Assembly: GCA_964543525.1 (NCBI GenBank)
Contig: CAZIYW010000048.1
Location: 1 to 37,603 of the forward strand
Direction of reading: 5' to 3'
Origin: CBDVBE01 sp964543525
GTDB taxonomy: Bacteria > Fibrobacterota > Chitinivibrionia > Chitinivibrionales > JANQEN01
DNA: 37,603 nucleotides
A program made the position numbers and the translations under genes. Every line of letters begins with the position of its first letter. Within the stretch, counting starts at the first letter, position 1. Positions 31,619 through 37,603 of this stretch are shown piece after piece. The notes under the pieces are model-generated. The model was not told the DNA's origin, did no database searches, and saw only the letters and a list, made by a program, of their open reading frames with translations.

Positions 31619-31653
31619 GAACCTGTTGCATACGGCAGGTTCTTTCTTTTTTT
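31619..31653 (+). terminator. Intrinsic terminator after rpsO
   Basis: Stem GAACCTG (31619-31625) with CAGGTTC (31636-31642), a 10-nt loop and a T-rich run (TTTCTTTTTTT). It lies 68 bp before the pnp start and may set the rpsO/pnp expression ratio. Confidence 0.8.
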
Positions 31654-31720
31654 ATACCAGCATACCAGATGCTCTTCCGCCAACAGACTATTAAAATTTA
31701 CATTCATTATGGAGAATTAC

Positions 31721-33811
31721 ATGAGTATTCAAACAGTAAGTACCTCAATAAACAACACCACACTCTCTCTTGAAACGGGGCGTATTGCCAGACAGGCAAG
31801 CGGTTCTGCAGTCATTCGAATCGGTGACACCATGGTATTGTCAACCGCGTGTTCCGGACCGCCGCGCGAGGGAATAGACTTCTTTCCCCTTACAGTCGAA
31901 TTTATCGCGAAAACGTATGCTGCTGGAAAAATTCCCGGCGGATTTCATAAACGCGAGGGGAAACCGAGTGAGAGCGAAGTTATCAGTGCCCGTATTGTTG
32001 ATCGGCCAATCCGCCCTCTCTTCCCTGAAGGCTATAACGATGAAGTTCAGATTATAAATACGGTCATCTCAGCCGATGAAGATTACAATGCAGACGTTAT
32101 GGCGGTCACCGCAGCTTCCTGTGCACTGTGCCTGTCCGACATGCCCTTTACCGAGCCTGTCGGTGGTGTAAGGGTTGGGATAGTTAATGGTGAATTGAAA
32201 GTATTTCCCACCATTGAGGAGACCGAATCAGGCGGCCTTGATATTGTCGTTGCCGGCACCGAAAAATCGATTATGATGGTCGAGGGCGGCGCCTATGAGG
32301 TTGGGGAAGAAAAACTGATTGAGGCAATTATGTTTGCCCACAAACATATAAAACAGTTAATCAAACTCCAACGCGAGCTTTTCGGTAAATGCGAGATTCC
32401 TGATAAGAGCTTTGAGCCGCCGGTAGTGGAAGGTGAACAGGAAATAATCGATACGGTAACCGAGTTGGCTAAAGACAAGATACACGATATCAGTTTTATC
32501 GGACACAAGAGGACCCGCTATAAGCAGCTTGACGAATTATTAAACAGTATTCAGGAGCAACTTGCCGAGCAATTCCCGGAAAAAGAGGCGATTATTGCCA
32601 AGGCGTTTCACGATCTCGAATCTGCGGATATGCGCAGGACCATACTCGAAACCGGCACCCGTATCGGCGGCAGAGACTGCAGCACCATTCGTGATATTAC
32701 CTGCGATCTGGATATTCTCCCCCGCGCGCACGGTTCCGCACTCTTTACCCGCGGTGAGACGCAGGCGCTGGTGGTTGCCACTCTCGGCACAAAACTTGAC
32801 GAGCAGCGTATTGATAATATTCAGGCGGAATACAGCAAATCATATATGCTTCATTACAATTTCCCGCCGTTCTCCGTCGGAGAAGTAAAACGGCTGGGCG
32901 CAGTCAGCCGTCGGGAAATTGGTCACGGCCATTTGGCAGAGCGCTCTCTTGCACCGATTCTGCCGAACGAAAAAAGCTTTCCCTATACCATCCGTTTGGT
33001 TTCCGAGATACTCGAGTCAAACGGCTCCTCATCCATGGCCTCCATATGCGGCGGTTCACTGTCGCTCATGACGGCCGGTGTCCCTATCAAAGAACATGTT
33101 GCGGGAGTTGCCATGGGGCTTATCAAGGAGGATGAGAAAATTGCTATTCTCACCGACATTCTCGGCACTGAGGATCACATGGGTGATATGGATTTCAAAG
33201 TAGCCGGTACCCGTAAAGGTATTACGGCGATACAGATGGATATTAAAATTGACGGTATCACTCCCGAGCTCATGCGTGAAGCACTGGCAAAAGCGAATAC
33301 TGCACGAAACAAAATACTTGACATAATGGAGCAGGCTATCCCCAGACCGCGTCCGGATCTCTCTCCGTTCGCACCGCGGATCACCACATTGACCGTTGAC
33401 AAAGAAAAAATCGGTGAAATCATCGGGCCGGGAGGCCGCATCATACGTGACATCCAGGACAACTCAGGTGCAACCATTACTATTGAGGATGACGGTACCG
33501 TACAGATTTTCGCCGCCGATAAAACATCGGCCGAGATTGCAGTTAAAAGAATCGAGGCAATCATTGAAGAACCTGAAATCGGAAAAGTCTACTTGGCAAA
33601 AATAAAATCTATCGTTGATTTCGGTGCCTTTGCAGAATTCCTGCCGGGAAAAGACGGGCTCATTCATATCTCGGAACTCGATAACAAACGAGTCAACAAA
33701 GTAGAGGATGTTGTCGCCACAGGTGATGAAGTAAAAGTGAAGCTTATCGGGATGGATCGCGGTAAAGTACGACTCAGTATGAAAGCGCTGAAAACCGGTA
33801 AATCCCGATAG
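31721..33811 (+). CDS. pnp: Polynucleotide phosphorylase
   Basis: A 3'-5' phosphorolytic exoribonuclease, 696 aa from this start. Two RNase PH-like domains are present (first: IARQASGSAVIRIGDTMVL; second: RAHGSALFTRGETQALVVAT and FPPFSVGEVKRLGAVSRREI), then the KH domain (EIIGPGGRIIRDIQDNSGA) and the S1 domain (IKSIVDFGAFAEFLPGKDGL). The frame opens at 31709, but GGAGA sits five bases before the ATG at 31721, which matches the family N-terminus, so 31721 is chosen. Downstream is a hairpin with a T-rich tail just before dut. Confidence 0.96.
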   Translation: MSIQTVSTSINNTTLSLETGRIARQASGSAVIRIGDTMVLSTACSGPPREGIDFFPLTVEFIAKTYAAGKIPGGFHKREGKPSESEVISARIVDRPIRPLFPEGYNDEVQIINTVISADEDYNADVMAVTAASCALCLSDMPFTEPVGGVRVGIVNGELKVFPTIEETESGGLDIVVAGTEKSIMMVEGGAYEVGEEKLIEAIMFAHKHIKQLIKLQRELFGKCEIPDKSFEPPVVEGEQEIIDTVTELAKDKIHDISFIGHKRTRYKQLDELLNSIQEQLAEQFPEKEAIIAKAFHDLESADMRRTILETGTRIGGRDCSTIRDITCDLDILPRAHGSALFTRGETQALVVATLGTKLDEQRIDNIQAEYSKSYMLHYNFPPFSVGEVKRLGAVSRREIGHGHLAERSLAPILPNEKSFPYTIRLVSEILESNGSSSMASICGGSLSLMTAGVPIKEHVAGVAMGLIKEDEKIAILTDILGTEDHMGDMDFKVAGTRKGITAIQMDIKIDGITPELMREALAKANTARNKILDIMEQAIPRPRPDLSPFAPRITTLTVDKEKIGEIIGPGGRIIRDIQDNSGATITIEDDGTVQIFAADKTSAEIAVKRIEAIIEEPEIGKVYLAKIKSIVDFGAFAEFLPGKDGLIHISELDNKRVNKVEDVVATGDEVKVKLIGMDRGKVRLSMKALKTGKSR

Positions 33812-33835
33812 AAAGTAATTCGGTTAAAAACACAG

Positions 33836-33874
33836 GGTAAAGATACGAGAGTGTGTCTTTACCTTATTTTTATT
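33836..33874 (+). terminator. Intrinsic terminator between pnp and dut
   Basis: Stem GGTAAAGATAC (33836-33846) with GTGTCTTTACC (33853-33863), 11 pairs including one G-U, then TTATTTTTATT. It ends about 17 bp before the dut start codon. Confidence 0.8.
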
Positions 33875-33890
33875 ATCGCCTTCTGAAAGT

Positions 33891-34355
33891 ATGTATTCTA
33901 TGGAAAACAGGCAGTTTATTCATGTAAAACGGCTTCCCCACGGTGAAGGTCTTCCAATCCCGCAAAAAATGACTCCCGGTTCAAGCGGCAGTGATATTGC
34001 CGCGGCAATAGAGGAATCTATCGTCCTGAAACCTGGCGAGCGAATACTGGTACCCACCGGATTCATCTTTGAAATCCCTCCCGGCTATGAAGTACAGGTC
34101 CGTCCCCGCAGCGGTCTCGCCTGGAAACATGGTATCACCGTGTTGAATACCCCGGGAACTATTGATTCGGATTATCGCGGTGAAGTCAAAGTTATCCTTG
34201 CCAATCTCGGCAACGAGCCCATCACCTTGAATCGCGGTGAGCGTATTGCACAGGTCATTCCCACGGCAGTAGCCGCTGAACTGGACTTTCAGGAAAAAAA
34301 TTCACTGACGGAAACCAAACGGGGACCGGGTGGATTCGGTCATACCGGCCAGTAA
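33891..34355 (+). CDS. dut: Deoxyuridine 5'-triphosphate nucleotidohydrolase
   Basis: A 154-aa trimeric dUTPase converting dUTP to dUMP. The five motifs are in order: GSSGSDIAAAI (I), PRSGLAWKHGI (II), GTIDSDYRGEVKVIL (III), RGERIAQVI (IV) and KRGPGGFGHTG (V, Arg/Gly-rich). The start is uncertain: an ATG nine bases later (33900) is possible and neither has a clear ribosome binding site. It lies immediately after the pnp terminator, so it depends on read-through or on a promoter I did not find. Confidence 0.95.
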   Translation: MYSMENRQFIHVKRLPHGEGLPIPQKMTPGSSGSDIAAAIEESIVLKPGERILVPTGFIFEIPPGYEVQVRPRSGLAWKHGITVLNTPGTIDSDYRGEVKVILANLGNEPITLNRGERIAQVIPTAVAAELDFQEKNSLTETKRGPGGFGHTGQ

Positions 34356-34528
34356 TATCTCTCGTGATATACGGCTACCGTTTTTCCAACGATGCACTAA
34401 TATACTGCTTACATTTTCTTCCTGTTTTTTTGAAAACACTCCACTGAGAATACTTTACAAAACAAAATTATCTGTAAAGATATTTTTTGGCAAAAATAGT
34501 TTTTTTAGGGTAGATTAGTGAATAGAGG

Positions 34529-34600
34529 CACCTTCAATCAATTGCCGGTTATCTGCTCCTTCACCGTACTATCGGCGTAGAGCAACTCAATTGAAAGGTG
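34529..34600 (+). promoter_or_regulatory. Long-range leader hairpin covering the ribosome binding site of the 44-codon ORF
   Basis: CACCTTCAAT (34529-34538) pairs with ATTGAAAGGTG (34590-34600) with a single bulge, and inside it TGCTC (34554-34558) pairs with GAGCA (34580-34584). The 3' arm contains the AAAGGTGG that serves the small ORF at 34608. The fold would hide the ribosome binding site and could act as a translational switch. Confidence 0.4.
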
Positions 34601-34607
34601 GATGACT

Positions 34608-34742
34608 ATGATTGAAACGATTGAATTTATTCTGGATGTCACAGGATTAGCCAAAACGGTAGAGAATTATCAAAAGGTACATGAGCTTCTTTTAAAAGAA
34701 GATTTATCAACTATTATTCAGGATTACCGACTTGCAGCATGA
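34608..34742 (+). CDS. Small ORF, 44 aa, unknown
   Basis: Starts at the second of two in-frame ATGs (34602 and 34608); AAGGTGG lies six bases before 34608. The peptide is MIETIEFILDVTGLAKTVEN followed by a helical, mixed-charge half ending in QDYRLAA. It is predicted to be helical, has no cysteine, signal peptide or membrane segment, and is not recognised. It is the first of two small genes in a 930-bp stretch without larger genes. The fold described at 34529-34600 would control its translation. Moderate support from the ribosome binding site only. Confidence 0.5.
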   Translation: MIETIEFILDVTGLAKTVENYQKVHELLLKEDLSTIIQDYRLAA

Positions 34743-34756
34743 TTTTTAAACTAACG

Positions 34757-34934
34757 GTATTTTTTTAGGGTAAAAATTATTCATTAATCTGTTCTTTTAA
34801 ATAATTCCATCCATAACTGATGGATTATAGAAAAAGTATCCGAGGGGGGATATTTTTATTTTTGCAGAAATTTAAGCGATTAAACATTCTGCCTAAACTT
34901 ACGATTTATTACCCGCCATAAAGGAGATCATCCA
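34757..34934 (+). other. Spacer with a repeated T7-AGGGTA element and a small palindrome
   Basis: TTTTTTTAGGGTA occurs at about 34760-34772 and also near 34500-34512, each 90-165 bp before one of the two small ORFs. A 17-bp palindrome ATCCAT-AACTG-ATGGAT lies at 34809-34825. Their role is unknown; they could mark promoters or operators of the small genes. Confidence 0.35.
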
Positions 34935-35111
34935 ATGGTAAAAATGAAAAACCTGCCATTCCTTAAAAAGCAAAAGAAACAGAAAGATGCAATAGAAAAA
35001 ATGCTTGAAAAGTATGAATTCGTACCTGATTTTGTACCAAACACAAAAAAACTGTTCTCAAAAAAATCCAGACTATATTACCTGAAAAAGATACGAAAAA
35101 CGGCACTATAG
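34935..35111 (+). CDS. Small very basic protein, 58 aa, unknown
   Basis: AAGGAGA (34921-34927) lies seven bases before the ATG, the best ribosome binding site in this part of the window. The product has about 16 Lys and 2 Arg in 58 residues: a Lys-rich start (LKKQKKQKDAIEKMLEKY), the centre EFVPDFVPNTKKLF and a basic end with YYLKKIRK. It has no signal peptide or hydrophobic segment, so it is probably cytoplasmic and could bind nucleic acid or ribosomes; this is inference from charge. No family is recognised. Confidence 0.65.
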   Translation: MVKMKNLPFLKKQKKQKDAIEKMLEKYEFVPDFVPNTKKLFSKKSRLYYLKKIRKTAL

Positions 35112-35218
35112 AATCGCTTCGAATGCCGCAATCCATTTTCCAGCCTTATCATTTGATAAGTCTACCTGTTGAAACATTATAAATTCCTTCAGTAACTATC
35201 CGAAATATCGAAAATATA

Positions 35219-35259
35219 TTGACATCCACCAAAGGGACTCGTAATTTAGTTCTACGAGT
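35219..35259 (+). promoter_or_regulatory. Promoter with a palindromic operator over the -10 element
   Basis: TTGACA (35219-35224), a 17-nt spacer and TAATTT (35242-35247) form a probable sigma-70 promoter. A perfect inverted repeat ACTCGTA (35237-35243), 9 nt, TACGAGT (35253-35259) covers the -10 element and the start site. Such a 23-bp dyad is a typical place for a dimeric repressor. It would control the lipoprotein gene at 35295 and possibly the hydrolase after it. Confidence 0.6.
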
Positions 35260-35294
35260 ATTTTCTTGCCATTTATTTTTTATGGGTGATGATT

Positions 35295-36035
35295 ATGAGA
35301 ATACAAAATAGTATATATGTAAGATTGATTGTTGTGTCACCGTTGCTGGTACTGCTCTTTATCTCGTGCTCAGCGGTGAATCAGGTCAGAACCGTCGGCA
35401 AGGGTAACACCGGCATGGAACTCACTCTCGGCGGTCCCATGATGACTAATCTGGGAGCGCCTCTCCCGATACCCAATTTTTTTGCCGGTGTCCGGTACGG
35501 TCTGCGGCAGGATCTGGATATTGCCGGGCTCTTTAATATCACCGGCCCCATTATTCCGGGTATTTTTGATGTAATAACAGGAATTTACTGGGTTCCACTC
35601 CAGCCGGGATTGAGAACCCAATCCGGGACGCCGCATAAAGGATTGGGACTGGGCGGCTCCTTTATGGTGCAATGGATAACGGATTTTCAACACGGTCTTG
35701 TTATCTATCCGGCAATTGAATGTGCCGGCGGGTGGCGGTATAAATGGATAAATCCCTTTATTGGTATATCGCTTGGACTTGATTTTTATCGGACAAACGG
35801 GAAAACACCGATTACGCAGGTAAATCCGTTTTTTGGTACCGAGTTTATGATTAAGGAGCGTAGCAGCATCGGCCTTAAATGCACCTTCTACGAAGTAGCC
35901 TACAATTTCTACGGCTCCCAGGTAGAGTGGGTATATCTGGTAAACAGGTCGCAGGAGAAGAAAAAATACGGCGTTCTGGGTATCTCACTGGGGTACAGCT
36001 ATAAATTCGGCCGTTCGAAAAAGAAATCAAAGTGA
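35295..36035 (+). CDS. Outer-membrane-associated lipoprotein, beta-barrel-like
   Basis: A 246-aa protein. The N-terminal signal ends with the lipobox FISC, marking a lipid-anchored envelope protein. The mature part has many short Gly/aromatic beta segments (FFAGVRYGLRQDLDIAGLF, INPFIGISLGLDFY, GVLGISLGYSYKFG) as in small barrel-type proteins, and ends in a basic tail KKKSK. No enzyme motif. The frame opens at a GTG at 35286; the ATG at 35295 is preferred because GGGTG lies six bases upstream. It has its own promoter/operator and is followed 36 bp later by the hydrolase gene. Confidence 0.72.
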   Translation: MRIQNSIYVRLIVVSPLLVLLFISCSAVNQVRTVGKGNTGMELTLGGPMMTNLGAPLPIPNFFAGVRYGLRQDLDIAGLFNITGPIIPGIFDVITGIYWVPLQPGLRTQSGTPHKGLGLGGSFMVQWITDFQHGLVIYPAIECAGGWRYKWINPFIGISLGLDFYRTNGKTPITQVNPFFGTEFMIKERSSIGLKCTFYEVAYNFYGSQVEWVYLVNRSQEKKKYGVLGISLGYSYKFGRSKKKSK

Positions 36036-36071
36036 CATTTTTTTACAATATCACTGATAAGGAAAAACACT

Positions 36072-37193
36072 ATGAAACCGGTTACACGCATGATCGCACT
36101 TATATTTCTCTTTTATCTGCATTGCATAAAACTTGACTTTTTCCTTTTTGAAAGTGAAGAAGCAACGTCCATTTCCGACTATCACAACCTTCCCCTGTAT
36201 GTCGGCAGTGACCCTCCGTCGTGGATAGACTCAAGTACGGTGGAGCGCGAGTTATACATTTCAGTTCCGGGTGCAACGGTTATCCCAAAGGATCAGATTT
36301 CATCCTGCAAGAATTATATTCACGGCGTATTTATTCCGGCGCCAATTGGTGTCACTGTCGACACCTGTCCTCTTATCGATAAATCCGTGACATTCCTGTA
36401 TTGTCACGGTAATTCCGGAAATATCTGGCGATACTGGTACCGGGCGGTGGCATTATGGAATATGGGTGCGAACGTATTTATTTTTACCTATCGCGGGTAC
36501 GGCCTTTCCAAGGGGGAAACGACAAGAGACAACATAAAAAAGGATGTGGAAGCCGCGGCAACCTGTCTTAAAGCCCGACCTGATATCGATACGAATAAAA
36601 TTATCGTATACGGTTACTCCATGGGAGCAATTACCGCAAGTTATCTTGTGGGCGCTTCATCCCATAAGAACGGATTCGCCGGGGTAATACTGGAATCGGG
36701 ACTTGACTCACCGGAAGAGATTCTGCATCTCTCCTCGGGTACTGAATTTCCGGGAGGTTTTTTCTTTGACGATTCACCGTTTAACGGACCTGAATTTATT
36801 AAAGAGGCTACAATTCCGATTCTTCATATTCACGGCCGGAAAGATCAACGGGTGATAATCGATCAGGCGTACAACTATTACAACATATTAAGAAACAAAC
36901 CGTACTATACACATTATATCGGTAAATCGCAGAAACCGGATGAACAATGGATAGCGCTCACCGCCCATCGTAACGTACCCATATACCCTTTTAATGCGGA
37001 AAAGCATATCGCAGATTACTGGGATGACAGTAACAACCCCTGTCACTGCTGTGTCCACCCTGATGAGTATGATGATCCGATGTTCGCCGGATTTCTCCAA
37101 AGTGTCGGCAGGACCAACGGCGCCGCAATGACTGCAGCGGCAAAGAAGTATGAAGACCTTATCGTCTCATGGGTTTCCACTGTTATTCCGTAA
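36072..37193 (+). CDS. Secreted or membrane-anchored alpha/beta hydrolase
   Basis: A 373-aa serine hydrolase. A hydrophobic N-terminal segment (MIALIFLFYLHCIKLDFFLF) suggests export or anchoring. The oxyanion region is TFLYCHGNSGNIWRYW, and the nucleophile elbow is VYGYSMGAITASYL (Ser in GYSMG near residue 188). The acid is probably Asp in HIHGRKDQRVI. The His could be in CHCCVHPDEY near residue 335, an unusual Cys-rich segment. The layout resembles BEM46/YqkD-like hydrolases (FTYRGYGLSKGE). The substrate is unknown. AAGGA lies eight bases before the ATG. The last 11 bp overlap the convergent metal permease gene. Confidence 0.85.
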   Translation: MKPVTRMIALIFLFYLHCIKLDFFLFESEEATSISDYHNLPLYVGSDPPSWIDSSTVERELYISVPGATVIPKDQISSCKNYIHGVFIPAPIGVTVDTCPLIDKSVTFLYCHGNSGNIWRYWYRAVALWNMGANVFIFTYRGYGLSKGETTRDNIKKDVEAAATCLKARPDIDTNKIIVYGYSMGAITASYLVGASSHKNGFAGVILESGLDSPEEILHLSSGTEFPGGFFFDDSPFNGPEFIKEATIPILHIHGRKDQRVIIDQAYNYYNILRNKPYYTHYIGKSQKPDEQWIALTAHRNVPIYPFNAEKHIADYWDDSNNPCHCCVHPDEYDDPMFAGFLQSVGRTNGAAMTAAAKKYEDLIVSWVSTVIP

Positions 37194-37603
37194 CCTCTAT
37201 CTTTCTACAGGCTCTCAGGAGTAAATCAATCACCAGATAGCTTGCTCCGGCAAGGAGTATAATCATTGCTCCTGCAGTAAAATTCAACCAATAGGAAAGG
37301 ACAATCCCTGCCGTGGTAAAACAGGCGCCAAGGGCTGAGGCGACCGCCATCATACGTTTAAGGTCTTTGGTGAATTTCTCTGCAATTGAAGCGGGAATAG
37401 TAAAGAGGGCGATTACCAGAATCAGTCCTACCACCTGGATTAACATAACCACCGAGACCGCTATAAGCATAAAAAGGAGGTAATAAAGTCCTTTTACCGG
37501 AACGCCGCTAATCTGAGCGAACTCGTCATCATAGGAAATTCCAAGAAATTCTTTAAAGAGAAGAGATACCATCGTAATAATAACCATATCGAGCAGCACC
37601 ATA
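37183..37603 (-). CDS. Zinc/manganese-type ABC transporter permease, ABC-3 family (5' end cut off)
   Basis: C-terminal part of a multi-spanning metal-ion permease of the ZnuB/MntB family. Visible family features are GISYDDEFAQISGVPVKGL followed by LLFMLIAVSVVMLIQVVGLI, and VIALFTIPASIAEKFTKDL with the conserved PA(A/S) block. At least four membrane segments are present. The frame is open to the window edge and the true start lies beyond it. The metal cannot be decided from this fragment. It converges with the hydrolase gene. Confidence 0.88.
   Translation of the reverse strand, partial: MVLLDMVIITMVSLLFKEFLGISYDDEFAQISGVPVKGLYYLLFMLIAVSVVMLIQVVGLILVIALFTIPASIAEKFTKDLKRMMAVASALGACFTTAGIVLSYWLNFTAGAMIILLAGASYLVIDLLLRACRKIEVTE

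Noticed and set aside
34366..34395. A short stem (ACGG-CTA-CCGT) followed by five T after dut.
   Set aside because: Four base pairs are too weak to call a terminator.

Overview
The window looks like the chromosome of a motile Gram-negative bacterium. It carries a flagellin gene with a sigma-28-type promoter, a type IV pilus retraction ATPase, a heptose-nucleotide enzyme (rfaE2-like), several lipoproteins and outer-envelope proteins, and FecR and TPR proteins. The mix (FecR, PilT, a giant acidic TPR protein, a two-HTH protein, rfaE2) suggests a Fibrobacterota/Chitinivibrionales-like or neighbouring lineage. That placement is inference from gene content only. No rRNA, tRNA, CRISPR array or insertion sequence was seen.

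Layout. 1-9.1 kb: a cut-off RmlD-like reductase, then on the minus strand a FecR-domain protein, PilT, an M24 peptidase, a 1383-aa TPR/acidic repeat protein and rfaE2. 9.4-10.8 kb: flagellin with a sigma-28-like promoter, a long structured leader containing two CsrA-like sites, and an intrinsic terminator. 10.8-19.7 kb: an accessory island of two converging gene sets. The plus-strand set is an HprK-like kinase fused to a PqqD domain, a radical SAM/SPASM enzyme, an S24/S26 signal-peptidase-like protein and a 56-codon peptide gene that looks like a RiPP precursor. The minus-strand set is STAS, a two-HTH protein, a nucleotidyltransferase, an ABC-2 permease, an ABC ATPase, a degenerate nucleotidyltransferase fused to a propeller-like domain, and a sulfotransferase. 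20-22 kb: two envelope proteins. 22.1-34.4 kb: a conserved translation/RNA block (CCA-adding enzyme, then rimP-nusA-infB-rbfA-nrnA-truB-ribF-rpsO-pnp-dut). 34.4-35.3 kb: a gene-poor stretch with two small ORFs, a structured leader and a promoter/operator palindrome. 35.3-37.6 kb: a lipoprotein, a secreted alpha/beta hydrolase and the end of a metal ABC permease.

The most interesting part is the 10.8-19.7 kb island. The small peptide has a leader motif like that bound by PqqD-type RiPP recognition elements (YxxPxI...F), a Tyr/Gly/Pro/Cys-rich C-terminal half, a W-T-N triplet and a C-terminal Ser. It lies directly downstream of PqqD-HprK, rSAM and peptidase genes, and its stop codon is 5 nt from that of a sulfotransferase. 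A reasonable model is a peptide bound by the PqqD domain, modified by the radical SAM enzyme and possibly phosphorylated or sulfated, then trimmed by the S26-like peptidase and exported by the ABC pair. No lasso cyclase and no glycosyltransferase is present. The second notable system is the flagellin leader, where the Shine-Dalgarno sequence sits in the loop of a CsrA-type hairpin.
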